Made by a program: the position numbers and the translations under genes
In this document: positions 11,428 through 22,732 of the stretch, in pieces
How positions within the stretch are numbered: position 1 is the first letter of the stretch
How the letters are laid out: each line of letters begins with the position of its first letter
Assembly (NCBI GenBank): GCA_014529385.2
Contig: CM043950.1
Location: 157,891,545 to 157,955,544 of the forward strand
DNA: 64,000 nucleotides
Reading direction: 5' to 3'
Source of the DNA: Adiantum capillus-veneris
Lineage: Eukaryota > Streptophyta > Polypodiopsida > Polypodiales > Pteridaceae
Notes under the pieces: model-generated
What the model saw: only the letters and a program-made list of their open reading frames with translations
Databases searched by the model: none
What the model was told of the DNA's origin: nothing

Positions 11428-12090
11428 TGGGTTGCTTACATGGTGGATTTTGATGACGAGTCAAGATGACAGCCACCAGTGTCATGAACGCTACTGTGGT
11501 GGAGTTTGAAAACTTTTGCCATGCCAAGATGAAAGTCTCCGATGCCGTGAACGCCGAGGGCTACAGAACGTCGAGGATGTTGAAGATATTGTTGAAGCTA
11601 TTGGCGTCCAGGTTGTTGAAGGCTTTATAGGGGTGAAGCGTTGAAGGACACTTTTTTTGTCTTATTATGTCACCAAACTAGTAAACTACACTTCTTCATT
11701 GGTATAAAATAAATAACACAACTATCACAGTTGATGGTAGAGAAATCTCTTAGACTTAGTGGATTTATGATCAGATCACTAGGATCATTCCTAGTGATAG
11801 AATTAGACCCCTATGTGTATCTCCTAGTTTTTGGGGATCACAAGGTCTTGTAGTTCTTGATCTTATAGTAAACCCCCCTAGTATATATAGACTCAATGTA
11901 AAAGGATCACAAGACAAGCTGATTGTGTAAACGAAATTATGTCTAAGTTACCTCATGTAAAGTATTGTACATATAAATATTAAATCAGTTGGTTGATTTC
12001 TTTTTTTGAAATGTTATTTGAAATTTTGTCCTAAATAAGTTAAGAAATTAGCTAAGTGTATAAGGCTAAGTTAGTCTCTGCTATATAAGA
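11428..12090. other. unassigned sequence with a short inverted repeat
   Basis: No supported gene. 11775-11798 is a near-perfect inverted repeat: ATCACTAGG, six bases, CCTAGTGAT. A TATATATAG box-like run lies near 11881. It could be remnant LTR or 5' leader of the gag fragment that follows, but no TG/CA ends or duplicate were found. Confidence 0.3.
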
Positions 12091-12860
12091 TTGATATATA
12101 CATCTCTTCAAGGTAAGAAACTCCTTCAACCTCCCTCTTTCAAAGGGACCCAAACTCAGGTTGAACATGATGTTGAAGTATGGCTTGAAGAAATGGATGA
12201 TTATTCTACTACTACTAGAACTTCCACTAAGAATAAAGTTATGCTAGGCATGTTCCATCTTATCGATGATGCCAAGCTTTGGTGGAAGCAGCACTGCAAG
12301 GATACTAGTGGTTTGCATAAGGCAACCAAATTTGGGAAGACATTAAGATTGGTGTAAAAGAATAGTATCACCCATCTAGTCACACGAGTCACTTAAGATG
12401 AACAAGGTGTTCAATTTACACCAGCATTATCTTAATCTAAAATATTGCTACTCCAAATATGTAACCCTTTGATGCTATGCTCCCACATGTCTACAAAATA
12501 GCAAGTAGACTATTTTTTTCAAGGTCTAAATGCTCCTATGAAAACTTACGCTGAAGCAATGAGGACAGCTAACCTGCTAGATGCTATCCTAAGAGACAAA
12601 CCCTTAGATAAAGAAATGGATAACTCTAAAAGAGGGAACAATGGGAGCTGTGATTGACGACCCCATGACACATGAACAATATGCAATCATTCAAGTACCT
12701 CTAAATCACCAAGGTGAATCATTTGAGCTTCTTATTGATTGTGGTAGTACTCAATCATTTTCTCAATGAGATGTTTAAGGATATTAATGCTCAATCAAAA
12801 TTTGACAAGAAAAATGAGGGTAGAACTAGAAAATGGGGAGGAGTTCACATCTCAATTCTA
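12091..12860 (+). pseudogene. Ty3-type gag and protease fragment
   Basis: 12091-12357 reads as the middle of a Retrotrans_gag domain: V-E-V-W-L-E-E-M-D-D-Y and the F-H-L-I-D-D-A-K-L-W-W-K-Q-H core. About 370 bp downstream, near 12720-12765, a different frame reads F-E-L-L-I-D-C-G-S-T-Q-S-F. This is the D-[ST/C]-G-S-T-H-S-F active-site region of a retropepsin, with Cys at the second position as in many plant Ty3 elements. The sequence between is short and frameshifted. RT and integrase are absent. Confidence 0.65.
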
Positions 12861-13252
12861 CGGGTAATATATAATTTGAGCTAGAGCTACCTTTCAAACC
12901 CTTTGTGTGAGTGAGCATTGGGTGCTATGTGGGTATTTGTAGGCAATGATGGCGGTTGTCCGTCACTGTTGCTGATGTGTTGGGCCACTCTGTGTGGTGC
13001 CAATGGTAGTGATGATGTAGCATGTGTACTTGAGCATGTGCGGTCCTCAAGGTTGGTTCATACAGGGGTTCCCATGGGTCCCTCCCCTTTTGTTGAAGAC
13101 TAGTGGGTGTTAGCATGATACTGGGAGCCACCCCTATAAAAAGACAATGTTACATGCAAGTAGAGATAAGAAAATCAAGCTAGCAATCTAAAAATGGTAG
13201 TTCATGTCTAAGCATGCATGAAAATTGGATGAGTGTGTTTGAAGGAGAACGA
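12861..13252. other. unassigned, left flank of the LTR array
   Basis: No domain recognised on either strand. This is the sequence into which the LTR array inserted, and it should be contiguous with 47156 onward in an empty site. Confidence 0.4.
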
Positions 13253-13257
13253 GTATG
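13253..13257. repeat. target-site duplication GTATG (left)
   Basis: GTATG directly precedes the outer TGTTGGACGG end of the first LTR. The same five bases directly follow the CAACA end of the third LTR at 47151-47155. Confidence 0.7.
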
Positions 13258-14215
13258 TGTTGGACGGATACGCCACGACGGACGTCATCATAGCGAGAAC
13301 TCACCTAACATATAATTTCAGCTAAGGACAAAGCTCGACCCGGAGGCGCGTGGAAGAAACCAAAGGGTGTCAACCTCTACTCGACCGACTCATGACTACT
13401 TCCTACAGAGATATCAAATCTACATGCCATCGGTTCTGTGAATGTGAGAGTCTCCTATGATGCTACCGCAAGACAAAAGCCCATTAGATGTTCTCGAAAC
13501 GTTACGAAACTTGAGGGATATCCTATCAACACCAATAGGCCACACTCCCTAAGGTCCATGACCAAAAAAACCTACCCAATACCCTCCGTGCAAAAAACGC
13601 GTAGGATGTCTGGCCGGTTTTTGCAGGTCGACGTTTCTGAAAACTAAAGTGCCTAATGTGTAGCTCTACTCACTCTGATCGCGTGGATATGCTGAAATGC
13701 AAAAACGGACAACAGTTACTCACCGAAACTCCAAAAGTAGCTTGTAGGTGAATCTGCCAAAACACCGATGAATGTGCGTGATGTAAGCATCAAGGTGTAG
13801 CTCTCCTCATGGGCAACACATTGCTGCTCTCCGTTCGCGATTCCGACCACCGTAGCTCCTGTAGCGCACAGACACACTCTCTCACTCTCTCACAGTAAAA
13901 ATGACTTGATTTGTCCCTAGGCTTCTATAGAGCTTAATTACAACACCGTGAGCTGGCTTTGCTCATCCAACAAGCATCTATGGCCTAAATACAATTGCCA
14001 ACTTAAAATATGAAGTTCCCGTAAACATTACAAAAGTGGACGTAATGGCTCAAAATAATAATAACGGGATATTTGATGATGTCCATGAGCTTGTATCTTC
14101 ACATTACAGCATCCATCTTTGTCTTCATCACTTCATCAGCATCTGTAGATGGAATCTTTAGAGAATCTTTTTGGTATCTTTGTGGAAGCATTGTTGAAAG
14201 GTTGACCTTTCAACA
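13258..14215 (-). repeat. LTR 1 of the array (3' LTR of copy A)
   Basis: 958 bp. On the plus strand it starts TGTTGGACGGA and ends CCTTTCAACA, so the termini are TGTTG/CAACA. It aligns along its length to 22733-23778 and 46118-47150. It is shorter by an internal deletion of roughly 85 bp near 13893, where the other copies carry a stretch with TTTGGTTTATATACTAAACC. A half copy of the palindrome motif (ACGCGTAGGATGTCT) lies at 13597-13611. Confidence 0.9.
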
Positions 14216-14231
14216 CTCTCCCCCTCCGAAG
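14216..14231 (-). promoter_or_regulatory. polypurine tract of copy A
   Basis: On the minus strand CTTCGGAGGGGGAGAG abuts the LTR end TGTTGAAAGG. This is the expected plus-strand priming site. A second GGAGGGGGAGAG tract lies about 180 bp inside, at about 14397-14408. Confidence 0.85.
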
Positions 14232-15349
14232 TCTTGTCGTCCCCGACAAGACCCTATGTCTGCAGTGGCGTTGACGAGTGCTTCATGTTTTGGTGTTGGT
14301 TGAAGCTTTTGTTGTTGCAGTTGCTTCTACCAGATGCTTTGTATGTTGTAGAAACCTACCTTTTTCTTGTACATGTAGTGTAGTTAAATCCATAGCTCTC
14401 CCCCTCCAATGGGTTGTTGTAGCATGAATAAGTCGAGTGAGGTTTGTTGTTTCAGCAAGTCTTTATCTTGGCAGCTCTGTATTGCTTGTTCTTTTGCTGC
14501 ATCTTGCATGTGTACCTGTAATCTTGAAGCCTTTTTTATTTTTTTTCTAGGCCGTTCCCCTTTGATCTTCTAGTTGATGAACATGTAGTTGTTTGGGGAT
14601 GTCGGTTGTCTGCTTTTCTATGTTTTTATAAGAAAAATAAAATAGTAAAAATAAAATGTGGCGTATATTACAAAATGAACGTCTTGGATACCTGGATAAG
14701 ACTAAAGGGAAAAACCCGGTAGGAAAAAAATACCTTTAGTCACAATTAAATAGGAGGCTATATGTACTTATGTTTGATGTAACCGAGTTTTGTTGAGTTA
14801 AAGTACTTATGGCCGTATGGCTACTGTGATTGACTCGATATCCATTGGATAAGTGTCAGTAGCTTGAAGTCAGAGTCGTTGTTGTTGAGCAAATGCTTAT
14901 GAAACCTGTTACCGCTTCGTCATGGTCATTTTGTTGTGTAAGTGCATGGGTGGAACACAAATCGTTTCAAATGCAAATGTACAATGATGGGACATTATAT
15001 ATGCTTGCACAGATAGATGCATGGGAAACAATATGCGGTACGAGAGGAGTTTGAATGGGTGCTTCCAGGAGTGAACGTAGCTAGAGAAGAAAAAATATAT
15101 TTGACTTCAAGAGCTGTCGTTACTCACAAGAAGTGTTTTTGTCGACGAGGTTTTTTCCACTCTCCTCACTGTGTTCATGTGCGTGAGTGTTTTCTGGACT
15201 ACTCCGCCACTCTAGCATTTAAAATAGTAGACTTTGAATCTTATGCTCACCTCTTCCAGCATGAGAGACATGACTTTATGTATGCTCAACTCTCCAGCTT
15301 GAACTTATATCTATTAGCTAGACTCATAGACCACAAAAAGTATTAAGAC
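14232..15349 (-). other. 3' noncoding part of copy A
   Basis: Between the polypurine tract and the last coding block. No open frame here has family signatures on the element's coding strand. It is conserved in copy B (23795-24910) with only small differences. Confidence 0.5.
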
Positions 15350-15996
15350 ATGAAGCTTGGGTCTGACGCTTGCTCATTTAGTGGCTCAGTTGCTCGACTC
15401 TTGACTCTTATGCCATGATTTTTATGGCGACTTGACTTACTCACGGGAGCTTTCGACCAAGAATAGGTTTTGAAATTCAAAACTCCCATCCTCGAAGAGA
15501 GGATTTGTAAAGGACCATACTGGCAATATTGGTTTCTTTTGCCACACCTGGGTGACCTTGGTTGTCAAAATTTCTTTTTGTTGTTGTTGGTCCCTTGGTT
15601 GAGAAGATTGGCTCGCTCCATTCCCCGTAACACTTTGTCTATCATGTCTTGACATTTCTTGAGAGCTAGAGATGACTTCAATCTTCTTCGTTATGTGTTG
15701 TTATTTTGGCACCCATTTGTATCTGCATCGTGTGATTAGTGTGTCTCTGCAGATATCCTTTGCCTTGAGTGTGACATTGTCCTTGATTTTGCCTTTTGTG
15801 AAATTGCGATTATCTTCAAGCTAAAGTCGTCTGATTGAAGAATGTTTACGTGGCATCTTTGGTAGCCAGGTAGCCAGATTCTCCGATTTCCTTGATAGTA
15901 ACCTTGTGCTTGAAGAATTGTAGATGGCACTTCCCATGATGTTTTCGATGTCGTATTGATATGTACAAGAGTGCCATTTTTGGGACTATTTATCAA
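15350..15996 (-). pseudogene. C-terminal tail of the protease-like polyprotein, W-x-P-K motifs (copy A)
   Basis: Continues the upstream protease-like gene. It carries R-R-I-W-L-P, then in another frame T-W-L-P-K and R-Y-K-W-V-P-K, then T-Q-V-W-Q-K-K-P and a TGA end near 15370. An 8-bp direct duplication (TGGCTACC twice on the minus strand, 15861-15876) shifts the frame exactly at the first W-L-P motif. In the resulting frame, TAG and TAA codons interrupt an otherwise continuous basic sequence. Both the shift and most of the stops are shared with copy B, so they predate the duplication. The function of the repeated motif is not known to me. Confidence 0.5.
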
Positions 15997-17330
15997 TGAA
16001 CTCCTATGTTGGTATGAAGTCTAGTTGAATTTGAAATTTCTTGCATCCCTTTGGGGAGCCTTGTTGGTTGGTCTCCTTTGGCGATATAAATATGATCTTT
16101 GTTGCTTTTGGGGACGCTGTTTGAACCTTTATCCACCACATAAGCCGAGGTCTGTGGTTTTGGTAACCAAAGTTTCTTTTGACCCTCATAATAGCCTTGC
16201 TGTCCTAACCTATACTGGGAGGCTATCCATCCCATGTGTTTACCTTTCGTCAATTGGCTAGGATCATTTATCCATATTGAATCCTTGACCTTTATTTCTT
16301 CTGATTTAATGTAGACCTTTGAAAACCTTTGGCTGTTGTGATCTCGCAGTGTAGGGTATTTCGGTTGAAAGATTTTCTTTGGAGTCTGTCTTTCATGTAG
16401 AAGCATGGGGTCAGTTGATGTCGAAGCTCTGTCTTGAACTTTTCGGAGCTGGATTGAAGACTCTGATTTAATGGGTTGCTTCTGTTGGTAGGACATTTGT
16501 GGTCTCATTTTGGCTTTGCCTTTGTCGGAAGCCGATAATCTTGGAGCAGTAGTAGGCTGGATTTCTTGAGAGCTAGTCGTGATGACCATTGTTGAAAATT
16601 CAGGTTCTTCTGCCAATGTTTTTGCCCAGTGCTTGGACAAAATCAAATGTGTACTCATTTTCGATGAATCCACCACTAGGAATTTGTCTTTGATTACCTT
16701 TGACCGTAGTTTAAGGGTAGCTTCTGCAATCCCTAAACTTGTGACAGCTATTCCATGTAATATAGGAACATGTATCTGAATTTCATACAATTCTGGCTTA
16801 CCCAGATGTAACCACAGCCCATAAGACATGACATTAGTCATGGCAGTGCAATCTATCTCTTCTGTAAAGTTGAATTTCAGTTTCTCATGCACATCCAACG
16901 AGAATTTAATCTTCTTGTTGGCTGCCAAGTAAATGATGTCCTCGTTGCTTTCGGTACTTTTCTTAGACTTTTGTGCCTTGAAGGCTTTGTCATCCTCTTG
17001 TATGTTGAACTTCTTTGTCATTTGACTAGTTGTAGCATGTCCCAAGTGCTTACTATCTTTTGCTATAGCTGCTTGTTGGTGTTCATTGCTAGTTTCTGAT
17101 TCTGACGCCTTGATTCTTGATTTCAGAAGCTCTCTATCAGTGTTTACTTATTCTAAGACTTGAAGGTCATTCAATGGTGACTTTTCTTCTTGGAAATGTT
17201 TTGAAGGTTGTGTAGCAGGATGTTGAGGTTTACTCTCTTCTTCTGATGCAATGGTCGCCGTGGCCTTTGGTTTCCATTGTTCCATGGGTTTTTGTAGAGT
17301 CTCTTCTCGAAAATATTCATTCATATCCTA
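15993..17330 (-). pseudogene. retropepsin-like region of copy A
   Basis: Follows the gag-like ORF in the same frame after TAG (17328) and TAA (about 17150) codons. Residues around 16870-16780 read E-I-D-C-T-A-M-T-N-V-M-S-Y-G-L-W, resembling the V-D-T-G-A-x-x-N-V-M-S active-site strand of LTR-element proteases with Thr-Gly replaced by Cys-Thr. Then come G-I-A-V-T-S-L-G-I-A and F-L-V-V-D-S-S-K...L-I-L-S-K-H-W, matching the later strands (ILGr-W). The catalytic D-[ST]-G is not intact, so protease activity is doubtful. Further on lies Q-K-K-L-W-L-P-K-P-Q, one of the repeated motifs of this family. The start is uncertain because the region probably continues the gag frame. Confidence 0.55.
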
Positions 17331-19541
17331 TATTGCTTGTCCTTGGTAGTCAATCTTGGACTCAGTCATTTCCTGTTCTTCTATGAATTCTATGTCTTCA
17401 GTTACATCTTCTTTTAGCTTCTCATACTCTTTGATTTGTTCAATCACCAATGAAGAGTCCACAATAGAAAATTTATTTGGTAGATTTTCAGCTTCATCCA
17501 TTGACTCTATTTGCATGTCTTCCACTTGGGATGTGGCACTAAGATTTTTTGTTACCTCTGCCACCTCTTCTTGCATTGGCTCACTATCGTCAGAATCTTG
17601 GCTTCTTTTGCTCTCGAACCTTGAACTACGAGCTTCATCTTCATCACCTTGTGGATGCTCTGACTTGTCCTCACTGAGGTTCCTTAAACGATCTTGAATC
17701 AGCTGATTCAATTTATCTTTTTTGAAAGCGTGATTCTCTATGATAATGTCGTTGACACCCTTGACTTCAAGCAAGTGTGTCTTGAGCCTATCTTTTGTGC
17801 TCTGCAACAAGATCTGCTTCTTTTCCGGAGATCTTGTTGGGGATTCTTTCTTCCGTTCCCTTGTTGTCACTGTCTGAACTTTGCTTTTGGCTTGTTGCTT
17901 CTTCTTTTCCATGTAGAGCTTTACTGGGAAGTCCTTCACTAAATGACCAATGGCACATTGGTCGCAATATGTTGTTATCTCAACATGTGTACCCTTTGGA
18001 CGAGGCAGCTTTCCATAATACTGTTGATTATGGTTTCCTGTGGTATCTAGATACATATATGACCTCTTGTTTGCATTCATGAACCTGTAGATTACGACTG
18101 ACTTAGATGTATGCACTGGCTTTGTCTTTTTATCCTTCATTGTCTTGTCCTTGAGAAGCTGAAAATAGCTTCTATTATTGCTTGCATACAAGATGAAATC
18201 ACTATCCATTCTTTCTAGCAGTTGTGATGCTAATTCTTCCATCAGTATATGTTCTTCGACGTGGGGCTTCTGCATAGCCTTAGGGCTATGTTTTTGAGTT
18301 GATTTTGGCGAGTTCTGCACCGAGGGAGAAGATTGAACCGAATCTTTGTTTTCCGTTTTCCTTGATGGTGCTTTTGGACGGGGTCCAAGTATGTGACGTA
18401 CAGGTTGCCCAAAATTGCTAAACTCATCCATATTTTTCACATCGGCTATTTCATAGTGCCTATCATATTTGTCGACCACAATGACATCTTGACCTGACCT
18501 TCTACATTGGGCATTGTGAATTTCCAGTGGTTTCTCCTCCGGCTTAGCATCTTCCAATGCTTCTTGAAATTCCACTTGGACTCCTGAAAAGGAAACTACT
18601 TCTTGTAGAACTGGACTTCTTAATCCCACTCTTGAAGGGATAGGGTCTCTTTGTTGAGTTTGAACTCCCGCCATCTGAGAGGGTTCCATATCTGATGCTG
18701 GCATCTGTTCAATGCCTGATGATCTGACTTCTTGTGCTTTGTTAAGTAGCTCTTGAGACCAAGCTAGCTCTTTTTGAAGTTGTGCTATTTTCATAGCTGG
18801 TACTTCCGGCGTATTCCCTGTTTGTGCAATTTGGTGTGCTTGTTCTTTGTCTTGTGCTGGTGTGGTGCACGAGACTTGTACAGTGTCTTTCCATGTTGTG
18901 CCTTGTGTTGTGCCTTGTTGTGTGTCATGTGGTGTGTCACTCATCTGTGTAGTGACAGCTGTAGGTGTCAATTCTTCCAGGTGCGTAGTTAGAGGTAAAC
19001 CCATGACGAGATGGTATACATTACCACCTTTAGACATGTAGTCTTCTACTCTTGAGCCAAACGCTTCTGCTGCAAAATAATGATTGTTTTCTACAGGAAC
19101 TTCATGACTTGTGACAGCCCTGTAGTATCGACCGTCTTCGTCTCCATAGAGGGTACCAATTTTCCGTTTTCCATCTTGTGCTTTGTACAGAAAAATACTT
19201 GGAGGATATGCGTAGAGTTCTATAATTTGATCTTTGTACAACATTTCTATCTCATTGTCGATGTATTTTTCGTGCCTCATGTAAATTGATCCCAGACAAT
19301 CTTCCATGAAATCTGGATGTGGGTGTAGTACATTCTTCGCTGTTTCAACTTCCACATATTGAGATGTCCGAGTTTCCTCTGTATCTTTCTTTGTCTTGAT
19401 GTACAAATTCCGATTGACATCCTCATAGCATGGCAGTCTTTTGTAGTGGCCAGTCAGATAGATCCAAATTTGCTCTCTTGTAATTTCTATGGATGTACTT
19501 GAATATTTGTCTCGGCTGGTCTGATTCCTTTGAGACGCCAT
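17328..19541 (-). CDS. gag-like protein of copy A, 737 aa
   Basis: Longest intact frame in the array, beginning at an ATG at 19541 about 1 kb after the last leader palindrome. It has no match that I recognise to a standard Retrotrans_gag domain. It does contain a nucleic-acid-binding knuckle around residue 540, Y-C-D-Q-C-A-I-G-H-L-V-K-D. This is C-x2-C-x3-H-x4-C in copy B, and its last Cys is Phe here. The flanks are basic (K-K-K-Q-Q-A-K-S-K), and the C-terminal ~150 residues are acidic and Ser/Glu-rich. It ends at TAG where copy B has CAG, so copy A is probably truncated by one transition. Position after the primer site and before the protease supports a gag role. Confidence 0.6.
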   Translation of the reverse strand: MASQRNQTSRDKYSSTSIEITREQIWIYLTGHYKRLPCYEDVNRNLYIKTKKDTEETRTSQYVEVETAKNVLHPHPDFMEDCLGSIYMRHEKYIDNEIEMLYKDQIIELYAYPPSIFLYKAQDGKRKIGTLYGDEDGRYYRAVTSHEVPVENNHYFAAEAFGSRVEDYMSKGGNVYHLVMGLPLTTHLEELTPTAVTTQMSDTPHDTQQGTTQGTTWKDTVQVSCTTPAQDKEQAHQIAQTGNTPEVPAMKIAQLQKELAWSQELLNKAQEVRSSGIEQMPASDMEPSQMAGVQTQQRDPIPSRVGLRSPVLQEVVSFSGVQVEFQEALEDAKPEEKPLEIHNAQCRRSGQDVIVVDKYDRHYEIADVKNMDEFSNFGQPVRHILGPRPKAPSRKTENKDSVQSSPSVQNSPKSTQKHSPKAMQKPHVEEHILMEELASQLLERMDSDFILYASNNRSYFQLLKDKTMKDKKTKPVHTSKSVVIYRFMNANKRSYMYLDTTGNHNQQYYGKLPRPKGTHVEITTYCDQCAIGHLVKDFPVKLYMEKKKQQAKSKVQTVTTRERKKESPTRSPEKKQILLQSTKDRLKTHLLEVKGVNDIIIENHAFKKDKLNQLIQDRLRNLSEDKSEHPQGDEDEARSSRFESKRSQDSDDSEPMQEEVAEVTKNLSATSQVEDMQIESMDEAENLPNKFSIVDSSLVIEQIKEYEKLKEDVTEDIEFIEEQEMTESKIDYQGQAI

Positions 19542-20586
19542 TTATTTCGTCTTGACTCCCTTGTTGTATATGTTCGGTGATAGCTCTAATTGCTTGCCTC
19601 AATGCTAATAAAAATTATTAGCACCCTTGGGTCGGTCTTTTTCACTTGAGGTCCTTCATCTTTTGTGGATGCCTTAATCTCTGAGTTTTCTGAACTAGGC
19701 TTTGCTTGAACTTCTTAGCTCCCTTGCTTGCCAAGGCTGATACTGACTTGTCTGGCTGCCTGCTTTGCCTAGAGATTTTTAGCAGGCCTCGATCTAGTGG
19801 AAGCACTGTGATAAGTCATGCAACTTACCACTATACTGCAACGACTGCTCCCTTTGTAGCGATTCTTGAGTCGAGCTAACCTGTGTTCACTTTAGCACAC
19901 AGTCTGCAAAATTCTATTTTAGCTGGCAATCTTTTTCACAATGAACGCAAAAATTATTGATGTACCTTTGACAGCCACACTTGTTCCTTGAGCTCGGAAG
20001 TGACTTTCAAGTTTTCTTTTAGCTGAACTAAACTTAAGCTAGACAAGAGAATTATGCACAAGTCGCAGTGATTTGCTAGCAAAAATCTTGTGTTAAATTT
20101 CTCCAAAACTTACAACTGTTGTTGCAAAATCAAGAGTCCTTGTGTATGGTCTTACTGCTATCAGTTTTGTGTATGGACGTACACTAGGCCGTAGTTAACT
20201 TTTACACCTTTCCGTGGGTGACCAATGGTTTTCCCAAAAGATAATTTCAATCTGCTAACTTAGCAGTCTTCAAAACCATGACCGTTTTCTCACAATTCTT
20301 TCGCACTGTCAGTTTTAGACACTCCTGACTTTCGGATGCATTTTAAACGATATTTTTTTCAAAGTTGAACTCTAAGATATGTACTGTCGCTCTCAAGCTA
20401 CATTTTGATATAAAAACTTTTCCGATCCGATACCGTTTATGAAAGTTCTGGGCAAAATAGTGAATTGCAGTTTAGAATGGTCAAAATGAGTCCAAATTCA
20501 ATTTTGAAAAAAGTTATGGAATCCTTGAGACACTGGGAACACCCTTGTATGGTCAAAATTATAGTTGGACCCTAAAACTGACATGG
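19542..20586 (-). other. leader of copy A, gene-proximal part
   Basis: Noncoding. It is conserved with 43260-43930 of the third copy, except for a block of roughly 250-300 bp near 19790-20135 missing there. No palindrome copies occur here; they start at 20587. Confidence 0.5.
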
Positions 20587-22185
20587 AGACATCCTACGCG
20601 TAGGATGTCTATATGCTCATAATTTAACAAAATTTGGTCCAGAGACTCCCCTTAAGTCCAGCAACACAATGGTATGCTCAGAATTTCATTTGGACCTAAA
20701 CATGGCCTGGAGACATCCTACGCGTAGGATGTCTTTTTGCTCAGAATGACTTGAAATTTTCACCCTAGCTTCTCCTTGATGTGCTGATCGCAGTGGTGTG
20801 CTCATAGGTTGGTTTGGAGTCCTAAATCAAGCTGGAGACATACTACGCGTAGGATCTGTAACTGCTCAGATTTTGTCTAAACTTGATCCCAAGATTCTCC
20901 TAGGGCTCAGCAACCCAATGGTATGCTTAGATTTGAATTTGGATGCCAATAGGTCAAGATTTGGGCTGGATAAGCTTCTAGTGCACTCCAAGAGTAGGAT
21001 GTCTGGCAATTCTCTTCTTTGCTTGGTAAAAAATAGGCCAAACAAGATCCAAATTCACTTTTGAAAAAAGTTCTGGAATCCTTCAGACACTCGGAACCTC
21101 CCTATATGGCCAAAGTAGAATTTTGACCAATTTATGACCCTGGAGACATCCTACACGTAGGATGTCTTTTTGCTCTGTTTCAGCTCAAACTTGCACTGTA
21201 GCTTCCCGTTGATGTGCTAAACTCACAGCTATTTTTACTTTTTGATTCTGACACCTATAGGTTTGTCAAATGATCAAGAATCTGTTCCAACATCCTGATG
21301 TCTGTTCTGATGAATTCCCAAGTCAAATCAACTCCAAATTGGACCAAATTTTCCTAGGAGGCTTATCTAAGGCTATATGACAGCATGGTATGGTCACAGT
21401 AGACTTTTGGTTTCAGAATTATGCAGTAGACATCCTACGCATAGGATGTCTTTTTGCTCAGAATGAACCCAAACTTGGACCAAAGATTCCCCTAGTCTTC
21501 AGCAACCCACTGGTATGCTTAGATTTGAGTTTGGATGTCAAAAGACCCCAAAACTAGCTATTCTTGTCTTTTTCAGTCAAAAATGCTAAAGTCTGTTCAA
21601 TCTTTCTTTCATTGACCCAAATGAGATGAAATTTATCACATGCACTCAATACAACATTTAGAACATGCCTTTGGACTCATCCTATGGTTTGGTCTCAAAA
21701 TTAGGCCTTGGACACAATATGGGTAGGATGTCTGGCAATTCTCGTCTTTTGGCTTTCATCTGTCAAAATTTGGTCAAATTTCCACTTTCCAAGTGAAAAT
21801 AGGGTAAAACCTACCTTCTAAACACACTGGTAACCTTAGATTTTCAAAAAAGTGCCCATATCACCCTGTAGACATCCTACGCGTAGGATGTCTACTGCTT
21901 ATTTTTTTCAGACTGAAGTGTCCCTGATGCTTCCTTATGCTCTCAGCAAGTGCAAGTATGCTTCACAATTGCAAAAACATTCAAAAATCACTCATTTTAA
22001 GCCTTTTCTAAAATTTTACGTTTTTTGACTCCGCCTTTTGGCTTTTGGTCAACAAAAATAGGGAAAAACACCCAAGTCAATATGTTACTAGGGTAAAACC
22101 TACCCTCTGAACCCACTCATAACCTCAGTTTTCCCAAATTTCCTGTCAAAAGTGCCCCTGGAGACATCCTACGCGTAGGATGTCT
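20587..22185. repeat. array of 24-bp palindromes in the leader of copy A
   Basis: The half-site AGACATCCTACG followed directly by its reverse complement. Perfect 24-bp copies: 20587-20610, 20711-20734, 21870-21893, 22162-22185. One-mismatch copies: 21144-21167 and 21428-21451. Weaker copies: 20836-20859, ~20992-21003, ~21709-21732. Spacing is irregular (about 105-310 bp), and the sequences between are not repeats of each other. Copies are often preceded by CTGG and followed by TTTTTGCTC. They lie between the primer site and the gag-like gene, so they would be in the packaged RNA. Confidence 0.95.
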
Positions 22186-22708
22186 ACTATCTTAAAATGC
22201 AGATTTTTTCTGGCAGTGGTACTCCCTATGCTCTGTAGAGCTCTCAGCAATAATCACAGAAACTTTTGGACTTCAAATAAGCTTCCAAACACAATTTACC
22301 GTCTTTCCTAATTAGCGTTTTCCACTTCTCTAATGAGCCTAACAGCAAATAAGACATGCATAAAGTACTCTAGGTCAGCAACAATCAAGATATCCTACTT
22401 ACCCTACTCCTACTCATCATGTGAGATGGTGATTTTGATGTCTTGGTTGCTTCCTGGCCTCACACGGAGTCTCAAGTCAACCTACCACCACATCTACCAC
22501 TCCAACTCCTACTCTCTACACCACAACCTACTACTACCTAATACTACCTAAGACGGAAGATCGAGGCTAGACACACGCTCCCTAGACTCCTCCTAAGACC
22601 TAGAGAGTCCACCACCCTCTGATCCTATCTAAATGTAAAATAGTACTCTGGAAATCTAGAGGGACCTCTATCCTCACGGACTAGTCTCGGTCACCTACTT
22701 AGGGCCCT

Positions 22709-22732
22709 CGTCCCTGGCAGCAGTGGCGCAAA
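22709..22732 (-). promoter_or_regulatory. primer-binding site of copy A (tRNA-Asp-like)
   Basis: Minus strand reads TTTGCGCCACTGCTGCC and then AGGGACGAG immediately inside the LTR. This resembles the complement of the plant tRNA-Asp 3' end (TGGCGCCGTTGCCGGGGA) with several mismatches. Confidence 0.55.

Noticed and set aside
12918-13103. 61-aa open frame left of the array as a gene
   Set aside because: No motif, no homologous copy in the window and an open frame on the opposite strand too. Not supportable.
20587-22185. Palindrome array read as a CRISPR-like or bacterial array
   Set aside because: Spacing is irregular (105-310 bp), intervals are not spacer-sized and are collinear between element copies, and the context is a plant LTR leader.
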